Shown here piece after piece: positions 27,588 through 36,080 of a DNA stretch of 64,000 bases; position 1 is the stretch's first letter, and every line of letters starts with the position of its first letter. Source of the stretch: Paenibacillus sp. An7. GTDB taxonomy: Bacteria; Bacillota; Bacilli; Paenibacillales; Paenibacillaceae. Where the stretch lies: positions 62,001 through 126,000 of the forward strand of contig NZ_WTWX01000008.1 of NCBI RefSeq assembly GCF_009870785.1. The letters are read 5' to 3'. The position numbers were made by a program, and so were the translations under genes. The notes beneath the pieces are model-generated. The model saw only the letters and a list, made by a program, of their open reading frames with translations. It ran no database searches and was not told the origin of the DNA.

Positions 27588-28225
27588 CTCGAATTTCAAG
27601 CAGCCGTATGAAGGTATTGCTTCAGGTGTATTTTGTGATGGGAAGCCAAAATTGTAAGAAATCTCCGGAAAGCACGTTAACTGAAGCGCTTCTAGGCGGA
27701 ATTACCCTGTTCCAGTTTCGGGAGAAAGGGCCTGGATCTATGAGTGGAGTAGAGGGGATGAAACTTGCTCTTCATTTGCAGCAACTGTGCCGGAAACAAG
27801 GTGTTCCCTTCATCGTTAATGATGATGTAGATTTGGCGCTTGCGATCGGAGCGGACGGTGTGCATATTGGGCAAGAGGATGAAGAAGCTTCTAAGGTAAG
27901 AGAACGAATCGGAGATAAAATTCTCGGTGTTTCTGCTCATACGTTGGAAGAAGCGAGATTAGCACAAGACCAAGGGGCTGATTACATCGGGGTTGGACCA
28001 ATTTATCCTACGAATTCCAAGGAGGATGCATATGCGGTGCAGGGACCGGAGGTAATTGAGTCGATGAGGGCACAAGATTTGGATATCCCGATCGTAGGTA
28101 TTGGAGGCATTACTGCACTGAATGCTGCCAGGGTGCTGGAGGCAGGAGCAGATGGAGTAGCGGTAATTTCAGCGATCAGTCTGGCAGATGATATCGCAGA
28201 GAGTGTTAAGAGGCTGCGACATTAA
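27584..28225 (+). CDS. thiE: Thiamine-phosphate synthase
   Basis: It joins HMP pyrophosphate and thiazole phosphate to thiamine phosphate. The 213-aa TIM barrel shows LFQFREKGPG, IVNDDVDLALAIGADGVHIGQED, VSAHTLEEA, DYIGVGPIYPTNSKEDA and IVGIGGI, covering the substrate-binding loops. GTG 27584 overlaps thiD by 4 bases, with AAGGAG at 27571-27576. Last gene of the riboswitch-controlled unit, followed by a terminator. Confidence 0.95.
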   Translation: MTRISSSRMKVLLQVYFVMGSQNCKKSPESTLTEALLGGITLFQFREKGPGSMSGVEGMKLALHLQQLCRKQGVPFIVNDDVDLALAIGADGVHIGQEDEEASKVRERIGDKILGVSAHTLEEARLAQDQGADYIGVGPIYPTNSKEDAYAVQGPEVIESMRAQDLDIPIVGIGGITALNAARVLEAGADGVAVISAISLADDIAESVKRLRH

Positions 28226-28242
28226 AGGTAAAAAGATATGAG

Positions 28243-28277
28243 GAGGATACCTGACATTAGTTGGGTATCCTTTTTTC
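28243..28277 (+). terminator. Terminator of the thi operon
   Basis: GGATACC (28245-28251) pairs with GGTATCC (28264-28270), then six T. The 200 bases that follow up to 28477 show no second riboswitch. Confidence 0.85.
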
Positions 28278-28476
28278 ATGAAATACATCGTTGAATTCCC
28301 TCTATGATTTTAATTTTCGTGCTAATCTTACATTGATATAACATATTGAGTGCCTGAAGCACAAATCGCTCCAGTCATTTTATATAAATATCCAAATTGA
28401 AGTGAATTTAGTTTACATGAGTGGCTTCTTCCCATTACATTGGTCTTAACAAAATGAACGAGAAGGCGGTGAGTGA

Positions 28477-29307
28477 ATGAACGAACGTTATCGAGGCATA
28501 GCGTATGACCAGCTGTTCCTGCCCAGATTAACGGGACCAGAAATCGGCGAATTAGCAAAAGCAGGGGCAATGGTAATTCTGCCGATTGGTGCAATGGAGC
28601 AGCATGGGCCGCACCTTCCCGTTTTCACCGATACACTGATAGGAGAAGGGATATTAACGGAAGCATTCAAGCACCTTACTCGTGAGGATCATATCTGGCT
28701 TTTACCGCATTTGCCTTATGGAAAAAGCAACGAGCATACCGGCTGGCATGGAACAGTTACACTGTCAGCTTCCACCTTGCTGGCTGTGCTGATGGATATA
28801 GCGGATAGTCTTGCGAAAACAGGTTTTCAGCGGCTCGTTCTATTTAATACGCATGGCGGCAACATAGATGCTCTGAATCTAGCAGCGAGAGATATCCGCG
28901 AAAAAACAGGCATGTACGTTTTTCGGCTCGACGGCGGCGGATTAGGTGATGAGAAGGATTTGCTTACACAGGAAGAACGAATGTACGGCATTCATGCTGG
29001 AGATTCCGAGACTTCCATGATCATGGTTTTACATAGAGACTGGGTTCACGAAAATAAACTTCCGAATGAATTTCCTCCCATTACATCAGATTGGAAACTT
29101 CAATTTAGCAATAAACGATTTGCTTGGCTGATGAAAGATCTGTCTTCTTCCGGTGCTTGTGGTAATGCACAGCTGGCAACGGAAGAGAAGGGGAAGGCGA
29201 TTCTTGCCTCTGCAGGTAGAAATGCAGCAGAACTATTTAAAATGATGGCTATATTTAGTTTTAATGAGAAGAATGGTCCAATTGGATTCTTACCAAGGGA
29301 GAGATGA
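28477..29307 (+). CDS. Creatininase-family amidohydrolase
   Basis: The 276-aa protein has the metal-dependent creatininase core: VILPIGAMEQHGPHLPVFTD with the Glu, His and Asp ligands near residues 33-52, a WHGTVTLS segment, and NTHGGNIDAL near 125, with a further acidic ligand in HAGDSETSM. The family includes creatinine hydrolase, FAPy deformylase ArfB and the mycofactocin peptidase MftE. It sits in front of an ABC ATPase and permease with only 3 bases to the next gene, so it may process a small cyclic amide or formamidopyrimidine imported by them. The thi genes upstream make a thiamine-pyrimidine precursor an attractive but unproven substrate. Confidence 0.85.
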   Translation: MNERYRGIAYDQLFLPRLTGPEIGELAKAGAMVILPIGAMEQHGPHLPVFTDTLIGEGILTEAFKHLTREDHIWLLPHLPYGKSNEHTGWHGTVTLSASTLLAVLMDIADSLAKTGFQRLVLFNTHGGNIDALNLAARDIREKTGMYVFRLDGGGLGDEKDLLTQEERMYGIHAGDSETSMIMVLHRDWVHENKLPNEFPPITSDWKLQFSNKRFAWLMKDLSSSGACGNAQLATEEKGKAILASAGRNAAELFKMMAIFSFNEKNGPIGFLPRER

Positions 29308-29310
29308 CAT

Positions 29311-30117
29311 ATGAGCAGTATCATTAGCACATCTGGGGTAATGCCAGCTGTAAAAAAAGGATCCACTCCGCTCGTAGAAATGGAGAGAATCAGCAAAGTT
29401 TATCAAACAAGCACCATTGCACTCCAAGATGTAAATCTAAGTATTCCCGAAGGAGAGTTTGTCAGTTTTGTAGGCCCGTCTGGCTGCGGAAAATCAACGA
29501 TTTTCAGGCTGATTGCCGGCCTTGGAGATCCGACGTCAGGAACGATGCGGCTCATGGGAATGGATCCAGCGGAAGCGAGAAAGCAAAGTGATATTTCCTT
29601 TGTCTTTCAGGATGCTACACTACTCCCTTGGTGCAAAGTAATTGATAATGTCACCTTGCCGATGGAACTGCGCAAAATACCTAAGCAAGAGAGGATCGAA
29701 AAGGCCATGCATGTACTGGAAATGGTGGGCCTTCAAGATTATGCTCATGCTTTGCCAAGGCAGCTGTCCGGCGGGATGAAGATGCGGGTGTCTATTGCAA
29801 GAGCGCTGGCATCTGAGCCGAAGCTGCTTTTGATGGATGAGCCTTTTGGAGCGCTGGATGAAATGACAAGACAAACTCTGCAAGATGAGCTGCTTGGTAT
29901 ATGGCAAAAAGATAAAAAAATGACGGTCTTGTTTGTTACCCATAACGTATTTGAAGCCGTCTATTTGTCCACCTCCATCGTGGTGATGTCGGCTAGGCCC
30001 GGTAAGATTGCAGAAACCATTCCCGTTCCTGTTCCATTCCCGCGAAATGAGAATTTCCGTACTGCTTCCGAATTTAGTCAGATTGTGGGTCAAGTTTCGG
30101 GTGTACTGCACCACTAA
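29311..30117 (+). CDS. ABC transporter ATP-binding protein (nitrate/sulfonate/taurine class)
   Basis: The 268-aa ATPase has Walker A GPSGCGKST near residue 55, the Q-loop in FVFQDATLLPW, signature LSGGMKMRVSIARAL, Walker B LLLMDEPFGALDE and the H-loop in VTHNVFEAVYLS. The signature has GGMKMR instead of the usual GGMRQR. The class serves importers such as SsuABC, TauABC and ThiXYZ. It is co-transcribed with the creatininase-like gene and a permease; no substrate-binding protein gene is adjacent. Confidence 0.92.
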   Translation: MSSIISTSGVMPAVKKGSTPLVEMERISKVYQTSTIALQDVNLSIPEGEFVSFVGPSGCGKSTIFRLIAGLGDPTSGTMRLMGMDPAEARKQSDISFVFQDATLLPWCKVIDNVTLPMELRKIPKQERIEKAMHVLEMVGLQDYAHALPRQLSGGMKMRVSIARALASEPKLLLMDEPFGALDEMTRQTLQDELLGIWQKDKKMTVLFVTHNVFEAVYLSTSIVVMSARPGKIAETIPVPVPFPRNENFRTASEFSQIVGQVSGVLHH

Positions 30118-30177
30118 GCAAGGGGTTACCCTAGGAAATTTGATTAAAGGCTCTAAGAAAGAAAGGACGTGCGCGAC

Positions 30178-31068
30178 ATGGCAATGAATCAACCAAAGCT
30201 TGCATATGAGAAAAGCAGTCAGGACGGAAATGGAACACCTTCCTCTACTACCGAGATGCTGGCCATTCCTCCAGCTCAGAAGAATAATGAGTTTTTAGAG
30301 AAATTCATTCCCCCAGCCATTGCTTTTGTTGTGGTAGTTGCACTGTGGGAAATGGTGACCCGAATGCTGGGATATGCTCCTTACCTGCTGCCAAAGCCTT
30401 CTGATATTGTACGTGCTGCTGCAGAGAACTGGAGTAATCTGATGACCTCTGTACTTACTACAGTGTATGAATCGGTACTCGGTTTTTTACTAAGTATCGT
30501 AATCGGGGTAGCGGGAGCGGTACTGCTCGCCAGTTCCAAAATCATTGAAAAAGCAGTATACCCTTATGCGATTGTCCTGCAGACCATACCCGTCGTTGCG
30601 ATTGCGCCGATTATTGTCATCTGGTTTGGTGCCGGGGTGAACTCCATCGTCATTATAGCTTTTCTGATCGGATTCTTCCCCATGATTTCAAACACGCTGA
30701 TTGGCCTGAATTCTACGGAAGGCAATATGCAAAATCTGTTCAAACTTTACAATGCTTCGCGCTGGCAAGTGATGTGGAGGCTCCGCCTGCCAGCTGCGCT
30801 GCCTTACATTATTGCTGGACTTAAAATCTCTTGTACACTTTCCGTTGTTGGCGCCATTGTCGGTGAATACATCGCGGGTATTGGCGGCGGTCAAGGTGGA
30901 CTTGGTTATGCGATTACGGTAGCCTCATCGAGACTTCAAACGCCTTATCTATTTGCTTGCGGGCTCTCTGCTTCTGTCCTTGGAATTACCTTTTTCTTGC
31001 TAGTTAGTGCATTTTCAAAATGGGCACTCAGCTCTTGGCATGAATCAGAAATGAAGTCAGAGAACTAG
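30178..31068 (+). CDS. ABC transporter permease (BPD_transp_1, SsuC/ThiX-like)
   Basis: A 296-aa permease with six hydrophobic segments (about 45-65, 100-125, 135-155, 160-180, 220-240 and 265-285). The EAA-type coupling loop is seen in NASRWQVMWRLRLPAALPYIIAGLK. AAAGGA (30162-30167) supports ATG 30178 rather than the overlapping GTG at 30169. It is the last gene of the creatininase-ATPase-permease unit. A weak hairpin follows at 31136-31154. The importer lacks an adjacent binding protein. Confidence 0.92.
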   Translation: MAMNQPKLAYEKSSQDGNGTPSSTTEMLAIPPAQKNNEFLEKFIPPAIAFVVVVALWEMVTRMLGYAPYLLPKPSDIVRAAAENWSNLMTSVLTTVYESVLGFLLSIVIGVAGAVLLASSKIIEKAVYPYAIVLQTIPVVAIAPIIVIWFGAGVNSIVIIAFLIGFFPMISNTLIGLNSTEGNMQNLFKLYNASRWQVMWRLRLPAALPYIIAGLKISCTLSVVGAIVGEYIAGIGGGQGGLGYAITVASSRLQTPYLFACGLSASVLGITFFLLVSAFSKWALSSWHESEMKSEN

Positions 31069-31135
31069 GATTTCATACAATAAGGGAGAGATCGTTGCCC
31101 ATACCCCAGCGGTAGAAACTGTATTCAGCCATGAA

Positions 31136-31154
31136 TCTATCACGGGGTGATAGA
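31136..31154 (+). repeat. Short perfect inverted repeat after ABC permease
   Basis: TCTATCAC, GGG, GTGATAGA. It is followed by CATTTTCCCC, so it could be a weak terminator or a protein site. Confidence 0.45.
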
Positions 31155-31184
31155 CATTTTCCCCTATACCCTATACTATAGATG

Positions 31185-31234
31185 AAAAAACTGCCCAAAT
31201 TCGCTGCTAACAAGGCGCTAACGGGCAGTTTTTG
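31185..31234. terminator. Bidirectional terminator
   Basis: AAAAAACTGCCC (31185-31196) pairs with GGGCAGTTTTT (31223-31233). Rest of the 540-base gap 31069-31609: a T-rich stretch at 31305-31315, a cre site and a leader hairpin listed separately, and no coding sequence. Confidence 0.8.
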
Positions 31235-31368
31235 ACGTATGGACAGAATGAATAGGTCCTACATAAAGTCCCTCTCATATTCCATTTAAAACATAGATAG
31301 GAGCCTTTTTTTGTGACCAGGGGAAAAATAGCCGACAACCTTTGCTGATATCGACATATACTACATGG

Positions 31369-31382
31369 TGTAAGCGTTTTCT
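31369..31382 (+). promoter_or_regulatory. cre site upstream of pullulanase gene
   Basis: TGTAAGCGTTTTCT matches the CcpA consensus TGWAARCGYTWNCW at all positions. TATACT (31357-31362) just upstream may be the -10 box, placing the operator at or just after the transcription start. This implies glucose repression of pullulanase. Confidence 0.7.
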
Positions 31383-31537
31383 GTGCTTATTCTTGTCCGA
31401 TGTATCGTAATATTCTCTGTTCATTTAGTTATAGTTTCTCTATGAAATGGCATTACTGATAGTAACGGAATGAAAGAGCTTTATAGCGTAAGCTAATTAC
31501 CTTGCTGTCGGTACACATATTATAGTTCGAAAACGTA

Positions 31538-31557
31538 TTTGTGGCATAACCCACAAA
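31538..31557 (+). repeat. Hairpin in the pullulanase leader
   Basis: TTTGTGG (31538-31544), CATAAC, CCACAAA (31551-31557). Flanking CGTA and TACG can extend the stem across an internal loop to about 31535-31569. No T-run follows. Possible operator for a second regulator or an mRNA-stabilising hairpin. Confidence 0.5.
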
Positions 31558-31618
31558 CCTACTAATACGAGAGCAGGGTCCGTAAAGATTGATTTTACAA
31601 TAACGGGCGGTGAGTTAT

Positions 31619-34504
31619 ATGCAGGATTTACACTATGAAAGCAATGATCTGGGTCTCACGTATTCGAGCAATGCTTGCAGGTTTAAGGTGTGGGCTCCTA
31701 CGGCAAGTCAAGTAGAGGTTGTTCTCTACGAGGATGCCGGGGAATACGATCAGTATGGTATGGTGCATAACCATGAAGGTGGACTCGCTTTTCTCATGAA
31801 CCCAGGGAAAAAAGGGACTTGGTCTCTCGAATTGGAGGGAGATTATACTGGGAAGTATTACATGTACCGTGTTGCTTTTCCGGGTGGAACCGTAAATTAT
31901 GCCGTGGACCCTTATGCAAAAGCGGTGGCCGCAGGGGGAGCACGTACCGCAATTATAGATATGAAGAAAACAAATCCCGAAGATTGGGAAGATGATGTAA
32001 GTCCTCCGCAGATCAGACCGACAGATGCGATTATTTATGAACTGCATGTCAGAGATTTTTCGATTAACGATGACAACTTGTTTCAGCAAAAAGGGCTGTA
32101 CCGTGCCTTTACGGAGGAAGGCCTAACTGATCAAGACGGCAATCTGGTTGGTATTGATCATTTGGTTGAGCTGGGGATTACGCATGTGCATCTGATGCCT
32201 GTATTTGATTTTAAAACAGTAAATGAGTTGACGGTTCATGACCCGTCTGTAGCCGAAGGGAAATATAACTGGGGATATGATCCGCAAAACTTTAATGTTC
32301 CCGAAGGGTCGTATTCGAGTGATCCAACAAATCCAGTTGCCCGGATTATCGAGTTTAAGCAAATGGTTCAAGCGCTCCATCGAAAGGGAATTCGCGTCAT
32401 TATGGACGTGGTATATAACCATACATTTGGTGTGGATGATGGTCCATTTGAAGGGATTGTACCGGGATATTTCTATCGTACGAACAGTGAGGGATATCTT
32501 ACAAATGGTTCAGGTGTAGGAAATGAACTTGCCACAGAACGGCCTATGGTGCGGAAATACATTAAAGATTCTGTCCGTTATTGGGCTGAAGAGTATCATA
32601 TCGATGGTTTTCGGTTTGATCTTATGGGACTGATTGATACACGAACCATGACGGAAATTACGAATATGCTGCAGCAAGAGATAGATCGTACGATCCTGGT
32701 CTATGGAGAACCGTGGACGGGCGGGGATTCACCGCTGTGGGATAAAACATTAAAAGGTGCACAGAAAGGCAAGGGGTTTGCTGTCTTTAATGATAACTAC
32801 CGGTCTGCTGTAAAAGGAGACAATGATGGATATTCAAGCGGCTTTGCTACGGGCTGGTGGGGGGTTGAAGGTTCTGTTCTTAAGGGAGTTCAAGGTGCGA
32901 TTCATGATTTCACTTATCATCCTTCGGAAACCATTAATTACGTAACGGCCCACGATAATCTTAACTTATGGGACAAAATAGTTACTTCCCAAGGCATGCG
33001 GCATGCGCTTTCTTTTCCTGAGTGGCATAATGGATCGCCTTCTGGAGGATATAGTGCTCAAGAGGCCGTTACCTCCGCTGATCCATATCGATTTGTTGAA
33101 CCGGACAATATGCTCAGTAATGATACAGTACGGCGCTCACTTCTAGCGAATGGAATCATGATTACCTCCCAAGGAATTCCGTTTCTTCATGCGGGAGATG
33201 AGATCCTTCGATCTAAATATGGTGACCATAACAGTTACCGCAGCGGGGATGCTGTAAATGCACTGCGCTGGAGTAATAAGGCAAGGTTTCGCCCTGTATT
33301 TGACTATTACTGCGGACTTCTTCGTTTGCGTAAAGCGCATGTGGCATTTAAGATGGCGCACCGGGAACAAGTGGAACGTCACTTAAAGGTGCTTAGCTGC
33401 GGGCATGGAGTACTTGCTTATCTTTTAGAAGGAACAGAGGTAAAGGACTCATGGAACCGAATTTTGATTATTTATAATGGGAAAGAACAGGAAAGTAGAG
33501 TGGATCTGCCTCAAGACTGCGTATGGAATGTTGTCGTTAATGATCGTACTGCGGGAGTCGAAGTGCTGGACCATGTCCAAGGAAGTGTGACCGTTCCGCG
33601 GCTGTCTATGATGGTTCTTTACGACAAGGAAAGCGGAGTGGAACCTCAGATTCTAACATCTATGGACATCCGGTCTCCTAAAAAAGCAATACAATGTGCA
33701 GAAGAAATGAAGCTTGAGGTCGTGTTTAAAGATCAGCATGACAAAAGGATAGAAGGACTGCAGCCGCAGTGGATATCTTCGGATCCTGAGAAGATGATCG
33801 TTCGTCAGACAGGAAAAATAATAGGAACGGCTTTAGGTGAAGGAATCATTACCGCTGTGTGCGGAGAAGTTGAGGCTTCCATCCGTATCATCGTAGATCA
33901 TCTAGTACCTGCCCGCATTGAAGTTACGGGAGAACCCATGATGTATGCAACCCGGCACTATCCTATACAAACGACTGTGCGGGATCAGTATAATCAAGTC
34001 CTTCCGGGCCAAACAGTCCAGCTTGCTACGACAACTCCCCGAATTGTGTCCATAGATCATACAGGAAAGCTTCTAGCCATGCGTCCTGGAAAAGGAGTGA
34101 TCATGGCGCACTGTGGTTCTCTTACAGCGGAGTGGAATGTTCAGATTCATCCCTTTTCTATCCGGACGGTTGAGATTGAATATGAGCGTCCTGACCATCA
34201 TTATGATGGCTGGAACGTTTGGGTATGGGGTACCGGAATCCATGATGGGAAAATCCCATTCCATCCGACTTCAGATGGAAGCGTGGTTGCCAAGGTTAAA
34301 GTCGCTCCAGGTATGAAACGAATTGGATATATCATACGGCTGAATGAATGGGAAAGACGTGAAGGTGACCGCGATTTGTTCATCGAAATCCCTTCGACCC
34401 TAGGAAATGAGCGCATTAAGGTCAAAGTGAAGAGCGGTACAAGGGAAATCGTCGTAGCCATAGGAGAACGACTAATGAAGATGCATGGTTTAAGTAGTGC
34501 ATAA
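31619..34504 (+). CDS. pulA: Type I pullulanase with C-terminal Ig-like and CBM41-like domains
   Basis: It hydrolyses alpha-1,6 links in pullulan and branched glucans. The first ~100 residues are a CBM48-like module (CRFKVWAPTASQVEV). Then comes the GH13 catalytic barrel with the type I signature YNWGYDP, nucleophile in DGFRFDLMG, acid/base in YGEPW and stabiliser in TAHDNLNLWDK. After about residue 640 come bacterial Ig-like domains (VKSG-type strands, GEPMMYATRHYP). The last ~100 residues resemble a CBM41 pullulan-binding module (YERPDHHYDGWNVWVWG), normally N-terminal in secreted pullulanases. No signal peptide is visible, so it should be intracellular. ATG 31619 with GGGCGGTGAG is preferred over GTG 31610. 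Confidence 0.92.
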   Translation: MQDLHYESNDLGLTYSSNACRFKVWAPTASQVEVVLYEDAGEYDQYGMVHNHEGGLAFLMNPGKKGTWSLELEGDYTGKYYMYRVAFPGGTVNYAVDPYAKAVAAGGARTAIIDMKKTNPEDWEDDVSPPQIRPTDAIIYELHVRDFSINDDNLFQQKGLYRAFTEEGLTDQDGNLVGIDHLVELGITHVHLMPVFDFKTVNELTVHDPSVAEGKYNWGYDPQNFNVPEGSYSSDPTNPVARIIEFKQMVQALHRKGIRVIMDVVYNHTFGVDDGPFEGIVPGYFYRTNSEGYLTNGSGVGNELATERPMVRKYIKDSVRYWAEEYHIDGFRFDLMGLIDTRTMTEITNMLQQEIDRTILVYGEPWTGGDSPLWDKTLKGAQKGKGFAVFNDNYRSAVKGDNDGYSSGFATGWWGVEGSVLKGVQGAIHDFTYHPSETINYVTAHDNLNLWDKIVTSQGMRHALSFPEWHNGSPSGGYSAQEAVTSADPYRFVEPDNMLSNDTVRRSLLANGIMITSQGIPFLHAGDEILRSKYGDHNSYRSGDAVNALRWSNKARFRPVFDYYCGLLRLRKAHVAFKMAHREQVERHLKVLSCGHGVLAYLLEGTEVKDSWNRILIIYNGKEQESRVDLPQDCVWNVVVNDRTAGVEVLDHVQGSVTVPRLSMMVLYDKESGVEPQILTSMDIRSPKKAIQCAEEMKLEVVFKDQHDKRIEGLQPQWISSDPEKMIVRQTGKIIGTALGEGIITAVCGEVEASIRIIVDHLVPARIEVTGEPMMYATRHYPIQTTVRDQYNQVLPGQTVQLATTTPRIVSIDHTGKLLAMRPGKGVIMAHCGSLTAEWNVQIHPFSIRTVEIEYERPDHHYDGWNVWVWGTGIHDGKIPFHPTSDGSVVAKVKVAPGMKRIGYIIRLNEWERREGDRDLFIEIPSTLGNERIKVKVKSGTREIVVAIGERLMKMHGLSSA

Positions 34505-34515
34505 TTGTGGAGAAG

Positions 34516-34547
34516 AGGCTGCTTATTTGGCAGTCCTTTTCTTTTTC
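34516..34547 (+). terminator. Probable terminator after pulA
   Basis: GGCTGC (34517-34522) pairs with GCAGTC (34530-34535), including one G-U pair, followed by CTTTTCTTTTT. Confidence 0.5.
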
Positions 34548-34594
34548 GATGGAAGGATTCTCAACGGTTATTTTAAAAAAATATTCATTAATAA

Positions 34595-34620
34595 GTTAAG
34601 TTTCCTCCTCTAGTGGGTAA
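34595..34620 (+). promoter_or_regulatory. Sigma-B-like promoter of ctc
   Basis: GTTAAG (34595-34600), 14 bases, GGGTAA (34615-34620) resemble the sigma-B consensus GTTTAA-N12-15-GGGTAT. B. subtilis ctc is a classical sigma-B gene. It is not known from this window whether the organism has sigma-B. Confidence 0.4.
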
Positions 34621-34683
34621 TGTAGATTATGACCAAGTGGCCAAATTAGGAAACCACGGATCTTTGAAGGAGGATGTTTTACA

Positions 34684-35310
34684 ATGAAATCCAACGGAAA
34701 AACAGCCCAACTCACAGCTGAGCAAAGAACAGAGAACAAGGGCGCAGCACTTGCAACTCTCAGAAAAAGTGGACGAGTTCCTGGCGTCGTATATGGTCCA
34801 TCGATTGATAGTATCTCCATTCATGTAGACGAGAAGGATATCAATCGTTTAGCTCGTACGGGACGTTCAGAGTTATTTGAAATCCAATTGAAAGACGGAA
34901 AAAAAGTACCGGTTCTCATTAAAGATATGCAAAAGAAAAATGATCAGCTGATTCATGTTGACTTTATTCAAATTTCTAAAAATAAATCTATTCAAGTAAC
35001 GATTCCTATTGAATTTCAAGGAACACCAAAAGGGACTAAAAAAGCGGGTGTTCTTCAGACACAGGAAACAGAACTAATTGTAGAAGGATTACCGGATACT
35101 CTTCCTGCTTCCATCGAAGTGGATATTTCGGGAATGGATGTCGGAGATAAATTATCTGCGTCTGATCTGAAATTGCCGGAAGGGGTCATCTTAGTTTCTT
35201 CGGAAGATATGCTCATTGCTTCGGTAACCGTGCTTAGAGCCGCAGATACGGATACAGGTGAAGACACCGCTGTTTCTGAAGAACCAGCGGAGGACTCGAC
35301 TGAAGAATAA
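34684..35310 (+). CDS. ctc: 50S ribosomal protein L25 / general stress protein Ctc
   Basis: It binds 5S rRNA and in Bacilli is the stress-induced L25 form. The 208-aa protein has the L25 domain (about 1-95; LTAEQRTENKGAALATLRKSGRVPGVVYG, IHVDFIQI) and the TL5-type C-terminal beta domain (about 96-185; VEGLPDTLPASIEVDISGMDVGD), then an acidic Glu/Asp/Thr tail. GAAGGAGGATG precedes the ATG. It is monocistronic between pulA and a terminator. B. subtilis ctc is next to spoVC, but here the neighbours differ. Confidence 0.95.
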   Translation: MKSNGKTAQLTAEQRTENKGAALATLRKSGRVPGVVYGPSIDSISIHVDEKDINRLARTGRSELFEIQLKDGKKVPVLIKDMQKKNDQLIHVDFIQISKNKSIQVTIPIEFQGTPKGTKKAGVLQTQETELIVEGLPDTLPASIEVDISGMDVGDKLSASDLKLPEGVILVSSEDMLIASVTVLRAADTDTGEDTAVSEEPAEDSTEE

Positions 35311-35368
35311 CTTGTCTGAAGAATAATATGTAAATTAGTAATTAGTAATAGTAATTAAATCGAAAGTA

Positions 35369-35402
35369 AAAAAGAGCTCGGCCCTTAGGGTCGAGCTTTT
35401 TC
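35369..35402 (+). terminator. Terminator after ctc
   Basis: AGCTCG (35375-35380) pairs with CGAGCT (35392-35397), with a small inner stem CCC/GGG and then TTTTTT. The rest of the 355-base gap to 35666 is AT-rich without other recognisable elements. Confidence 0.85.
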
Positions 35403-35665
35403 GGTATTTGATCATAAGAAGAAAGGTAGGATTCATTTTCATAATTATGCAGAATGAATCGAACTAAAATCTCAATTTTCCTAATCCAGTGAAAAACAAC
35501 AAGGGTATGTTTAATGACAGAACAGTGACTTTAGAACTAGTTTATTGAAACAAAATATTTCATATAGTTCAAAAGTTTTAGTTAATAGTGTAAAAGAACG
35601 AATATAGGTTACCGATATAGTAAGTATTACATGTTGATCGTGTTGATGATGAAGGAGGAAGAACA

Positions 35666-36031
35666 ATGCATAAAAAGGTTTACGCAGCCATTATAGGTAT
35701 GAAATATTATCCGAGTTCTTTAAAAGTAAAAGTGGGTGATCCTGTATTCCTGGTGAAGGATCCTGATAATCTGTCTGATCCTGAGGCAATCCGGGTCGTT
35801 CTGCCTTCTCATGGACAAGTGGGTTATATAGCGAATAATTCAGCTTCGGTTCCTCGAGGATGCCGCAGTGCGGGCCGGATCTATGACTCCTTTCGGCAAC
35901 AGACCTTAGGGGTAGTGCAGTTTATTTTTCATGATATCGCTATTATTGAACTGAAGGAAGTAGCAACGAAACCGGGAACGGGAGAGAAGGAAGCGTTCAT
36001 TATGTACCGCACTCCATCGGAACAAATCTAA
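35666..36031 (+). CDS. Stand-alone HIRAN-domain protein
   Basis: The 121-aa protein is essentially one HIRAN domain: AAIIGMKYYPSSLKVKVGDPVFLVKDPDNLSDPEAIRV followed by GQVGYIANNSAS matches the domain's core. In eukaryotic HLTF and in some bacterial helicase or nuclease proteins, HIRAN domains bind DNA, including 3' ends at stalled forks. A single-domain version is common in Bacilli but has no established role. AAGGAGGAAGAAC precedes the ATG. It stands alone. Confidence 0.8.
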   Translation: MHKKVYAAIIGMKYYPSSLKVKVGDPVFLVKDPDNLSDPEAIRVVLPSHGQVGYIANNSASVPRGCRSAGRIYDSFRQQTLGVVQFIFHDIAIIELKEVATKPGTGEKEAFIMYRTPSEQI

Positions 36032-36080
36032 TAGCGGGCGGATACATAGGTTTCATAGCAAACGGGTCATAGCGAACTTG

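Noticed and set aside
28278-28476. A second riboswitch before the creatininase-like gene
   Set aside because: No conserved TPP, purine, SAM or FMN core segments could be found in the 200 bases.
29620-30192. 190-codon minus-strand frame antisense to the ABC ATPase
   Set aside because: Shadow of a well-supported ABC gene with intact Walker motifs.
31069-31609. A missing substrate-binding protein gene for the ABC importer
   Set aside because: The gap contains hairpins, a terminator and a cre site but no open frame with a ribosome binding site or lipobox.
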